The notes beneath the pieces were generated by a model that was not told where the DNA came from, made no database searches, and saw only the letters and a list, made by a program, of their open reading frames with translations. Shown in pieces: positions 1 to 6,007 of a stretch of 10,208 nucleotides of DNA. The DNA is taken from the NCBI GenBank assembly GCA_016928605.1, contig JAFGKN010000334.1:1-10208 (forward strand). The letters are read 5' to 3'. Origin of the DNA: Planctomycetota bacterium (GTDB lineage Bacteria > Planctomycetota > UBA8108). The stretch's first letter is position 1, and every line of letters starts with the position of its first letter. The translations under genes were made by a program, and so were the position numbers.

Positions 1-7
1 CGGGGCG

Positions 8-146
8 GCCGGCGGGCCGGAGCCGGCGCAGAGGTTCTTTTCCCGCGTTCCAGTGGTATACGGCGAAGAATCATCACACTATTATCAGAGAAGACAGCTC
101 CTTCCCGGAGCGGGCTCGGCCGGCCAGCGGGGCCCGGCCCGCCGGC
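8..146. repeat. 13-bp perfect inverted repeat flanking the AT-richer stretch before gspG
   Basis: Bases 8-20 (GCCGGCGGGCCGG) and 134-146 (CCGGCCCGCCGGC) are exact reverse complements, 113 bases apart. Between them lies the only AT-richer stretch upstream of gspG, about 56-95. The arms are pure G+C, so a chance match is quite possible. They could close a large stem or be a protein-binding pair. No function is claimed. Confidence 0.25.
35..90 (+). promoter_or_regulatory. Weak candidate promoter region upstream of gspG
   Basis: This is the least GC-rich stretch before gspG. TTCTTT at 35-40 is followed after 16 bases by TATACG at 57-62, preceded by TGG as in an extended -10 element. A second -10-like hexamer, TATTAT, sits at 80-85 but lacks a -35 partner at normal spacing. 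The pseudopilin genes may equally be transcribed from a gene upstream of the window. Confidence 0.2.
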
Positions 147-188
147 GCTCAGGAGGTGCACAAGACATTTCATGAGAGGGCTTTGAAC

Positions 189-614
189 ATGATCCACCGC
201 TTGAGAAGAGTCCGCGGCTTCACGCTGCTGGAGCTCATCGTCGTGATCACCATCATCGGGATCCTCGGGACGCTGGTCGTCTACAACGTCTCCGGGGCCC
301 GCCAGAAGGCGAACCGGACGAAGATGGTCAACGACTGCCAGGCGATCTATCGGGCCGCCCAGATGATCGAGAGCATGACGGGCAACATTCCCAGCTCGAT
401 CCCCGAGATGGTCAACGCCAAGGACGCCTCGGGGACCACCGTCGCCGGCAGCCTCACGGAGTACCCGCGGGATCCGTTCGGGAACGATTACCTCTTCGAG
501 ATCCGCGACGGCAGCCCCGTTGTCACCTGCCTGGGCAAGGACAACGTCGAGGGCGGCGAGGGCGAGAACGAGGATTACCAGTATCCGCCGAGCGACGACG
601 GCTACAGCTACTGA
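189..614 (+). CDS. gspG: Type II secretion major pseudopilin GspG
   Basis: This 141-residue protein is the major pseudopilin of a T2SS, which builds the short periplasmic pseudopilus pushing folded exoproteins through the outer-membrane secretin. A 10-residue basic leader ends at Gly10. Prepilin peptidase should cut before Phe11 (FTLLELIVVI, with the conserved Glu at mature position 5), and a hydrophobic helix runs to about residue 34. DPFGNDY (95-101) and GKDNVEGGEGENED (116-129) match the C-terminal DPWGNPY and calcium-loop region typical of GspG, so the assignment is good. Cys50 and Cys114 could pair, but this is not a family hallmark. The ATG at 189 is chosen because GAGAGGG (174-180) lies 8 bases upstream and it gives the usual short leader. 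An in-frame GTG at 156 touches its purine tract and lacks proper spacing. It heads the gspGHIJ order, 54 bases before the next gene. Confidence 0.9.
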   Translation: MIHRLRRVRGFTLLELIVVITIIGILGTLVVYNVSGARQKANRTKMVNDCQAIYRAAQMIESMTGNIPSSIPEMVNAKDASGTTVAGSLTEYPRDPFGNDYLFEIRDGSPVVTCLGKDNVEGGEGENEDYQYPPSDDGYSY

Positions 615-668
615 CGCCGGGGCTTCCGGCCGCCGGCCGCGGATCCGGGCCGGAGAGTGGAGACCGCC

Positions 669-1301
669 ATGCTCGAGCTGCAACGCACCGAGGAGAATCG
701 CCGAGCCGACCGGCGCCCGAGGTCGGGGTGCGCCCTCGCGGGGCGCTCCGGACGCCGCGGGGGCCGCGCGGGGGGCTTCACGTTCCTCGAGCTGATCGCG
801 GTCATCGGGCTCATCGGCATCCTCCTCGGCCTCGCCGTCCTCAACTTCGACGGGCTGATCCCGCGCTACCGCCTCCGGGTGGCCATCCGGCAGCTCGCCA
901 AGGACGTCGAGGCTCAGCGGCTGACGGCCGTCACGCGCGGCGTCTGGGTCGGCGTGCGGTACACGCTCGAGCCCGACGACTCGTACTACCAGCTCATCCC
1001 TCCGCCGCCCAAGGAGTACCCCCAGCAGCCGGTCCACGAGCGCACGCCCGGTGCCCGCGTCCACATACCGGGCGACCGGTTCCACGGCGTTTACATCCGC
1101 AGCGTCCAGATCCGCGGCGCGGACGAGGTCGGGATCGGAAGCGTGCTCGTGCTCCTCTCCCCGAGCGGCACGTCGGGAAGCCACACGGTCACGATGGCGA
1201 ACGATCATGGCCAGACCTGGACGATGCTCTTCAACGCGCTGACAGGGACTGTGGACTTCGTCAAGAACGAGGTGGTGCAGTTCGAGGACTTCGATGGTTG
1301 A
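669..1301 (+). CDS. gspH: Type II secretion minor pseudopilin, GspH-like
   Basis: This 210-residue type IV pilin-like protein is probably the GspH minor pseudopilin of the pseudopilus. The prepilin peptidase site is Gly36/Phe37 (GGFTFLELIAVIGLIGILLG), with Glu at mature position 5 and a hydrophobic helix to about residue 57. The segment after it (RVAIRQLAKDVEAQRLTAVTRG, about 66-87) is in the style of the GspH family, where a helix is followed by a short-strand domain. The 36-residue Arg-rich leader is much longer than usual. The ATG at 669 has GGAGA at 659-663, 5 bases upstream; an in-frame GTG at 657 is less well placed. The H assignment rests on position between G and I plus the helix pattern. 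Its 3' end overlaps the next gene by 8 bases, suggesting coupled translation. Confidence 0.78.
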   Translation: MLELQRTEENRRADRRPRSGCALAGRSGRRGGRAGGFTFLELIAVIGLIGILLGLAVLNFDGLIPRYRLRVAIRQLAKDVEAQRLTAVTRGVWVGVRYTLEPDDSYYQLIPPPPKEYPQQPVHERTPGARVHIPGDRFHGVYIRSVQIRGADEVGIGSVLVLLSPSGTSGSHTVTMANDHGQTWTMLFNALTGTVDFVKNEVVQFEDFDG

Positions 1302-1878
1302 CGCCGCCGCCGAGCACAAGCTGCCTCCCGCGGAACCGGCCCCGGGCTCGACCGGCGGACCGGCGGCGCGGGCATCGCGGCCGCGGCCGCGGGGGAGCGG
1401 ATTCACACTCCTCGAGCTGGTGATCGCCGTGACGCTGCTCGCCGCGTTCATCCTGCCGATGATCCAGATCATCGCCGACTCCCGCCTCCGGGCCTATGTC
1501 TCCACGCAGGACCGGATGGTGCGCGAGCTGGCGCAGCAGAAGCTCCACGAGCGCATCCACCACTACGAGCTCGAGGACGCGGGGACCTTCGAGGTCGAGG
1601 GGAAGCCCGACTGGTACTGGGAGGTCGATCCGCCGCAGATGGTGGGCCAGAGCGAGCAGATCCTGCTGGAGTACAGGATCCGCGTCACCGTCCCCCTCAA
1701 GCTGGAGGGATCGGCGGCCGCCGAGAGCGGACAGGGCACCACCTACGAGTACACGGCGACCTCCTTCCCGAGCGAGCGCTGGTACGAGGAGCAGCAGATA
1801 CTCTACGAGCGCGGCGAGTGGACGATCCTCTACGGCGATCCTACCGGAGCCGGAGCCCTCTACGGAGGCACCTACTGA
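1294..1878 (+). CDS. gspI: Type II secretion minor pseudopilin, GspI-like
   Basis: A 194-residue pilin-like protein, probably GspI, which with GspJ and GspK forms the tip complex in characterised T2SSs. The cleavage site is Gly36/Phe37 (GSGFTLLELVIAVTLLAAF), with Glu41 at mature position 5. The stretch DRMVRELAQQKLHERI (about 69-84) matches the GspI helix containing an 'LAQ.KL.E' pattern. It is followed by a strand region with DWYWEVD and LLEYRIRVTVPL, as in the GspI C-terminal domain. The leader is 36 residues, rich in Pro, Ala and Arg. GspI is commonly nearer 120-130 residues, so this one is long at both ends, with a Tyr/Gly/Glu-rich C-terminus. The ATG at 1294 overlaps the preceding stop region by 8 bases, with GAGGA at 1284-1288 as ribosome site. 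Its stop overlaps the next ATG by one base. Confidence 0.78.
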   Translation: MVDAAAEHKLPPAEPAPGSTGGPAARASRPRPRGSGFTLLELVIAVTLLAAFILPMIQIIADSRLRAYVSTQDRMVRELAQQKLHERIHHYELEDAGTFEVEGKPDWYWEVDPPQMVGQSEQILLEYRIRVTVPLKLEGSAAAESGQGTTYEYTATSFPSERWYEEQQILYERGEWTILYGDPTGAGALYGGTY

Positions 1879-3155
1879 TGACGAGGCCTGTCGCCAGCCC
1901 ACGGAGGTCCCCCGGAAGCCTCTCCGCGGCCAAGAGGGGATTCACGCTCGTCGAGCTGGTGATCGTGCTCGCCATGCTCGTGGTCGTTCTCAGCGTCTCG
2001 TATCAGATCCTCAACAACTGCGTCGAGTGCGAGAAGATGGTCGAGCGCTGGAGCCAGCCCGAGAAGGTCGGGGATGGCATCCTGGCGATGATGCGCCGGG
2101 ATCTGGCGGGAGTCTTCTTCCGGGGGATGACGGAGCCCCTGATGAACCAGGTGTTCGTCGGGCTGAGCGGAGAGGGGCCGGATGGCCCGCAGGACGAGGT
2201 CCGCTTCCTCACGACCGTCGAGCCGACCCCGCTCGGGATCGACACGAGCAGGAGGTGGGACGAGCGGCCCGAGGAGCTCCGCACCATCACGGTGGTCGGC
2301 TACTTCCTCCAGCCCAACCCGAAGATCGCGGGCTACAACGCTCTCAGGCTCTACCGCAAGGAGATCACCGACTTCCTCGCCGGTACGCCGATGGAAGCGC
2401 CCGGCCTCAACTTCGAGATCTACGACAAGGTGAAATCACTCGACTTCGAGTACTACGACGGCTACGAGTGGCTCACCGCCTGGAGCTCGGAGGAGCAGAT
2501 CCTCGCGCAGGAGCAGCTCCTGCTGGAGGAGGCGAGGCTGCAGGAGGCGCAGCAGAACCAGATCGCCCGCGTCAGCCAGCAGGCGGCGGCGGAGGAGGAA
2601 GCCCTGACCGAGACCGAGCTCGTGCTTCCCCCGGCGGCGATTCCCTGCGCCGTGAGGATCGTGCTGGAGATCTACGCCGGAGTCGGCGACGAGATCTTCG
2701 TGGAGAACAACCAGCCCGTCATCCGCACGTTTCGCACGATCGTCCCGCTCTTCGTCGCTCAGCGCATCGGCATCCCGCCGGCCGATCAGCTCGCAGGACT
2801 CACCGAGGACCTCTCCGGCGTGTCGGGGACCGGTGACGGGGGGACGGGCTCGACGAGCGGCGCGAGCGGGGGCACGAGCGGCTTCATGCTCCCCGGTATG
2901 GCGGGCGGTCGCGGCGGCGGCGCGAGACCGGAGCGCGGAGCGCGGGGCGGTGGTCAGACCGCTGGAGGAGGCTTCACGGGCCGAGGAGGCCGGACTGGCG
3001 GCGGCCGTGGCGCCCTGCCTGGAGCAGGCGGTAGAACGCCGGCGGGAGCCGGCGGGCTGCCGGGCCGAGGAACGGCGCCGGCGGGAGGAACTGGCGGGTC
3101 CATCCGATCGTTGCCGGGCCTGCCGGGGGGGAGCGGCGGCGGAGGCCGCCGCTGA
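1878..3155 (+). CDS. gspJ: Type II secretion minor pseudopilin, enlarged GspJ-like protein
   Basis: This 425-residue protein is a GspJ-type minor pseudopilin with two additions. The leader ends at Gly21, and mature Phe22 starts FTLVELVIVLAMLVVVLS with Glu26 at position 5. Residues about 105-200 (DEVRFLTTVEP, LRTITVVGYFL, LDFEYYDGYEWLTAWSS) and 250-291 (PPAAIPCAVRIVLEI, FRTIVPLF) follow the GspJ beta-domain pattern. Between these blocks, residues 205-246 are a Glu/Gln/Ala-rich segment predicted helical or coiled-coil. From about 313 to the end is a low-complexity Gly/Arg/Pro tail with several RGG-like triplets. GspJ is normally about 200 residues, so nearly half is extra. The ATG at 1878 has GGAGG at 1864-1868 and sits in TGATG with the upstream stop. 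An in-frame ATG at 1818 inside the previous gene would give a longer leader and is less likely. No gspK follows; its absence may be real or the gene may lie elsewhere. Confidence 0.78.
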   Translation: MTRPVASPRRSPGSLSAAKRGFTLVELVIVLAMLVVVLSVSYQILNNCVECEKMVERWSQPEKVGDGILAMMRRDLAGVFFRGMTEPLMNQVFVGLSGEGPDGPQDEVRFLTTVEPTPLGIDTSRRWDERPEELRTITVVGYFLQPNPKIAGYNALRLYRKEITDFLAGTPMEAPGLNFEIYDKVKSLDFEYYDGYEWLTAWSSEEQILAQEQLLLEEARLQEAQQNQIARVSQQAAAEEEALTETELVLPPAAIPCAVRIVLEIYAGVGDEIFVENNQPVIRTFRTIVPLFVAQRIGIPPADQLAGLTEDLSGVSGTGDGGTGSTSGASGGTSGFMLPGMAGGRGGGARPERGARGGGQTAGGGFTGRGGRTGGGRGALPGAGGRTPAGAGGLPGRGTAPAGGTGGSIRSLPGLPGGSGGGGRR

Positions 3156-3188
3156 GCCGCCTCCGGTCCGCTCGGGGCTGCGGCCCCG
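3133..3188 (+). terminator. Two GC hairpins at the end of gspJ, possible terminator
   Basis: Hairpin 1 has arms 3133-3140 (GCGGCGGC) and 3145-3152 (GCCGCCGC) around a GGAG loop and ends directly before the gspJ stop codon. Hairpin 2 has arms 3173-3178 (CGGGGC) and 3183-3188 (GCCCCG) around TGCG. Both stems are perfect, but no T-run follows either, so an intrinsic terminator is not shown. They may instead slow polymerase, protect the 3' end, or reflect GC bias. Confidence 0.35.
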
Positions 3189-3442
3189 CCGGCCGTAGAG
3201 GCCCGGCGCGGCGGGCTTGAAGCCCACACCCGGCGTCCGCTGCCTCACCCGCCCTCGCATGCTGCCGCCGAGCGGCTCGAGCCCCCACTCTCCGCCGCGC
3301 TCGCGGATCTCGGCCCCCGCTCCCCCGCGGCTTCTCCTCGCGCGCGGCGGCCTCTCCTCCACAGAAGCCTGGGCAAGGTCGCGGGGGAGGCCGCTCGGCC
3401 CCACCGGGATCGCCGGGCTCCTGCTCTCCCCAAGCAATCCCT

Positions 3443-3476
3443 TTGCAGCGCAGAGCGCCGAGTGTAAAATCGCTCT
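3443..3476 (+). promoter_or_regulatory. Candidate sigma70-type promoter overlapped by an inverted repeat
   Basis: TTGCAG (3443-3448) and TAAAAT (3465-3470) are 16 bases apart and resemble -35 and -10 hexamers. AGAGCG (3452-3457) and CGCTCT (3471-3476) are exact inverted repeats enclosing the -10, a layout often seen for repressor operators. The downstream start codon is 300 bases away, so this would imply a long leader or a small RNA. The evidence is hexamer similarity only. Confidence 0.25.
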
Positions 3477-3633
3477 ATCACCTGTTTCGCCATCGCCCCA
3501 CCGGCCGCCGCTCCAGGGTCTCGAGCGGCGGACTCGCAGGTAGCGCGCCGGCGAGCGGTGAAGCCATAGAGGAAAGCGAGGAAACGGTTTGAGGCTGCTG
3601 CCGCCCCTGATCTGGAGAGATGGGAACGGCTCG

Positions 3634-3662
3634 TTGCTCTGCGGCATGCCGGTTGCTAAAAT
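3634..3662 (+). promoter_or_regulatory. Candidate sigma70-type promoter of the Kelch lipoprotein gene
   Basis: TTGCTC at 3634-3639 and TAAAAT at 3657-3662 are separated by an ideal 17 bases, about 110 bases before the ATG at 3772. This is the best -35/-10 pair in the window. It overlaps the sigma54-type element at 3642-3657, so the two readings compete for the same site, or both may operate. Confidence 0.4.
3642..3657 (+). promoter_or_regulatory. Candidate sigma54 (-24/-12) promoter
   Basis: CGGCATGCCGGTTGCT matches the sigma54 consensus TGGCACG-N4-TTGCW at GGCA and at all of TTGCT. The invariant GG (3643-3644) and GC (3655-3656) are exactly 10 bases apart. Mismatches are C for T before GG, and T for C after GGCA. 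A start site near 3668 would leave a leader of about 100 bases. Enhancer sites for an NtrC-type activator could not be recognised. Confidence 0.35.
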
Positions 3663-3771
3663 TGGAAGCCTGCAGAGAGAACCTCGGACTTTCCCTGTTT
3701 GCTGTACACGGACGCTGTGGAGTCTTGCGCTCCGCGCGGCCGGCGCAGGTTCTCAACGACAAGGCAAAGAG

Positions 3772-5661
3772 ATGAAGCACATGCACTCGCCGACGGTTGC
3801 GGGCACGGCGGCCCCACGCCGAGCTGTGGATCTCCGTGCGCTGGCCTCCCTCCTGGCCGTTCTGGCGGCGGCGCTGGGCGCCGGATGCGACATGGGGACG
3901 CCGCAGGGGCAGATTCCCGGCGTCACACAGGCGGCGCCCAAGCTGGAGGAGTACGACGAGCGCGGCAACTACACGCCCTACTACGCGACGGCCGACATGA
4001 TCACGCCGCGCTACCTCCACGAGGGATTGCTCGGCACCAACGGTCTCGTGTACATCTTCGGAGGCTCTGACGAGCGCGGGCTGGCCTCCCTCGATTCGGT
4101 CGAGATCTACGACCAGTCGACGTATGCCCGCGACGCCATCCAGCCCGACAGCGGCGCGGGCCTCTGGGTCGACACCAACTACGAAGGGGACCCGATCTCC
4201 ATGAAGAGCGGCTCCCGCATCCTCATGACGGTCAACGAGCTGAGCAACAACAAGCTGGTGATGATCGGAGGGTCGTCCAACCTGCTCCAGGCGACGCTCT
4301 ACGGCAAGGTGGAGGTGTTCAACCCGGACACGCGCGATTTCCAGGTCCTCGAGCAGGAGATGCAGAATCCGCGGTTCCGCCACAGCACCGTCCAGCTCGC
4401 CAGCGGCGACCTGATGATCGCGGGCGGCCAGATCGAGTCGTCGATCACCGTCGTCAGCGAACAGCAGCCGGGACAGGGACAGGGCAACGTCCCCAACCAG
4501 CAGAACGTGACTGTCTTCCCTTCCACCGAGACCGTGGTGATCTTCAGCACGAAGGATCTCTCCTTCTCGAGCCTCCTCCCCTACAACTCCAACACGCCGG
4601 TGACTCTGCAGACCCAGCGAGGCCGCGCCGGGCACACGATGACCCGGATCGCCGGCCCCGACAACCGCCTGAACAACTCGGACGACCTCTGGGTCCTCCT
4701 CGGCGGCTTCCAGACGCTGAGCGCCGCCTCCGGCCAGGCGCCGCAGAGCAAGGAGCCGGGTGCCATCGGACGCGGCGAGGCCGACGGGCTCACGACGATC
4801 GAGATCTTCGACCCCCAGACGAACCTCTTCACGCTCATCGCCAGCGCGAAGCTGGGAGCGACGCGGGTCCACTTCCCCGAGGCCGTCAACCTGGGCAAGT
4901 ACAACGACTACACGCCCGACGGGATCATCGGCATGGGCAACGCCATCCTGATCACGGGCGGCAACGACGACGCCGGCGATCAGCCGACGACTGCGGTCCC
5001 GGACCAGCTCTTCATCGCCTACTACACGGCCGGAGCGGGCCCGGCGCAGGGCCTCCGCTTCTTCGAGGTGGAGGAGGATGCCTACTTCAGCTACATACAG
5101 AACAACGAGTACCAGGCGAACCTCGCGGCGATCGCGCGCTGCGCGACCAACACGGTCAGCCTGCCCCGCCCCTATGAGACTCTCCCGCGCAACGATGGCG
5201 ACCGGGAGACGTGGGTGTTCTCGCTCGCCGGCGTGGACTTCGCGGGGGGCGCGGCGGACTACGACAGCCCGGGCATGCGGGCCGGGCAAGTGTTCGATCC
5301 CTTCTTCAGCCTGCGGGCCGCGTTCTCCGGGCTGGCCCCCACCGATCTGCAGAACGAGAGGCGGAGCAACTCCCTCAACACGCTCGGCATCGTCGGCGTC
5401 TGGATGGTCCTCGACGGAAGCGTGACCATGAACATCGAGGACTTCGGCACCTCGGCGATCTCGCGATTCGCCCAGAGCCGCGGAGAGCGCCGGGTATACC
5501 ACAAGTGCATCCAGCTGGCCGGCGTCGACGGCATCCGCAACACCTTCGACGACAGGATCCTGCTGGGCGGCGGCGGCCAGAACTACGGGCTCAACGGCGG
5601 CGAGCCGACGAGCCCATCCGCCGAGATCTTCCTGCCGCCGGGAGTCGGCTCGATCGAGTGA
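3772..5661 (+). CDS. Kelch-repeat beta-propeller lipoprotein
   Basis: A 629-residue predicted lipoprotein with a basic N-terminus, a hydrophobic stretch (about 21-37) and a lipobox LGAGC with lipidated Cys39, followed by Asp40. The rest is built from Kelch-like repeats, each a hydrophobic strand ending in Gly-Gly followed by a strand ending near 'V.I(Y/F)(D/N)'. Clear copies are VYIFGG/VEIYD (93-114), LVMIGG/VEVFN (162-184), LMIAGG/TVVIFS (214-259), WVLLGG/IEIFD (307-347), ILITGG/QLFIAY (392-417) and ILLGGG/AEIFLP (596-622), with a degenerate one at about 463-512. About seven blades would close one propeller, a fold used mainly for protein or glycan binding. A Gln/Asn-rich insertion lies at 229-247. 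The ATG at 3772 has only a modest AAGG upstream but gives a normal signal peptide; ATG 3781 is an alternative. It stands alone after a promoter-bearing gap. The exact ligand is unknown. Confidence 0.85.
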   Translation: MKHMHSPTVAGTAAPRRAVDLRALASLLAVLAAALGAGCDMGTPQGQIPGVTQAAPKLEEYDERGNYTPYYATADMITPRYLHEGLLGTNGLVYIFGGSDERGLASLDSVEIYDQSTYARDAIQPDSGAGLWVDTNYEGDPISMKSGSRILMTVNELSNNKLVMIGGSSNLLQATLYGKVEVFNPDTRDFQVLEQEMQNPRFRHSTVQLASGDLMIAGGQIESSITVVSEQQPGQGQGNVPNQQNVTVFPSTETVVIFSTKDLSFSSLLPYNSNTPVTLQTQRGRAGHTMTRIAGPDNRLNNSDDLWVLLGGFQTLSAASGQAPQSKEPGAIGRGEADGLTTIEIFDPQTNLFTLIASAKLGATRVHFPEAVNLGKYNDYTPDGIIGMGNAILITGGNDDAGDQPTTAVPDQLFIAYYTAGAGPAQGLRFFEVEEDAYFSYIQNNEYQANLAAIARCATNTVSLPRPYETLPRNDGDRETWVFSLAGVDFAGGAADYDSPGMRAGQVFDPFFSLRAAFSGLAPTDLQNERRSNSLNTLGIVGVWMVLDGSVTMNIEDFGTSAISRFAQSRGERRVYHKCIQLAGVDGIRNTFDDRILLGGGGQNYGLNGGEPTSPSAEIFLPPGVGSIE

Positions 5662-6007
5662 TCGGTCTCCGTGCGCGCTCTTCGCCGCGCCCCAGGCCTG
5701 AACGAGGCCTTCCGTCGCCGGGGAGCCTCGTTGCGAGGAGCATCGTCGGGGAGTCTCGGTCTCGTGCGGGCCGGCGCGGGGTGTCTCTCGCGGCGGCCGG
5801 CACACCGCCCCGGAGGATCCGGGGCATCCGCGATCCAGGACGCCTCGGGCTCCGCGCCGCGCGGCTCCGGGTGTCCTCCGCGGTCACTGCGACTGCGGCG
5901 ATAATCTTCCCGCCGCGCTGGCGGTTGCGGTACATCGTAGGATGTGAGGGAGAGGTGCGCTCGCCGGGAGCGGGCCTCCTCACCGGCCTTGGAGGCGAAG
6001 CCTGATC
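5662..6007. other. 346-base non-coding region with several GC hairpins
   Basis: No protein-like frame is seen. The most notable element is a perfect 8-bp stem with a 3-base loop at 5807-5825 (GCCCCGGA-GGA-TCCGGGGC). It is preceded by GGTGT (5780-5784), which can pair with ACACC (5802-5806), giving two adjacent helices. Smaller stems lie at 5694-5710 and 5932-5945 (ACATC-GTAG-GATGT). GATAAT at 5900-5905 is the only -10-like hexamer, without a good -35. The region may hold a terminator for the first lipoprotein gene plus a promoter and leader for the HEAT-repeat gene. Confidence 0.5.
5694..5712 (+). terminator. Weak terminator-like hairpin after the first Kelch lipoprotein gene
   Basis: AGGCCT at 5694-5699 and again at 5705-5710 can form a 6-bp stem around GAACG, followed by TTCC. 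It lies 33 bases after the stop codon. The T-tract is too short for a standard intrinsic terminator, so support is limited to position and stem. Confidence 0.25.

Larger units (their letters stand above)
3156..3771. other. 616-base non-coding region between gspJ and the Kelch lipoprotein gene
   Basis: No reading frame here looks like a real protein. Arg/Pro/Ser-rich frames are open on both strands only because of high GC. The region holds the post-gspJ hairpins and a small stem at 3213-3225 (GGGCT-TGA-AGCCC). It also has a 6-bp inverted repeat around a -10-like hexamer (3452-3476) and a direct repeat of GAGGAAA at 3569-3575 and 3578-3584. The promoter elements are near 3634-3662. From about 3540 it becomes less GC-rich, consistent with a promoter and 5' leader for the downstream gene. 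Confidence 0.6.

Noticed and set aside
156..188. GTG start for GspG
   Set aside because: Its purine tract directly abuts the start with no spacing, and the leader would be 21 residues. ATG 189 has a well-spaced ribosome site and the usual short leader.
1496..2836. Long + strand open frame overlapping gspI and gspJ
   Set aside because: Its product is Arg/Ser/Pro-rich without motifs, while the overlapping frames encode pseudopilins with correct cleavage sites and ribosome sites.
2833..3198. Frameshift as an explanation for the GspJ Gly/Arg tail
   Set aside because: The alternative frame is Arg/Ala/Glu-rich with no pseudopilin-like sequence, and the GspJ frame continues without interruption to its stop. 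An assembly error cannot be fully excluded.
3196..3234. Short GC-rich element with GGGCTTGAAGCCC reminiscent of dispersed intergenic repeats in some genomes
   Set aside because: Only one copy is seen in the window, so a repeat family cannot be claimed.
3589..3771. In-frame extension of the first Kelch lipoprotein to a TTG start
   Set aside because: It would put 61 non-hydrophobic residues before the signal peptide and cover the promoter elements; ATG 3772 gives a normal lipoprotein signal.
3478..5805. Very long open frame on the minus strand (775 codons), and similar ones at 5591-7108 and 7039-9345
   Set aside because: They lie opposite clear + strand genes with lipoboxes and Kelch or HEAT repeats. 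Their translations are compositionally biased (Arg, Val, Asp, Glu, Ala) with no recognisable domain, as expected for shadows in GC-rich DNA.
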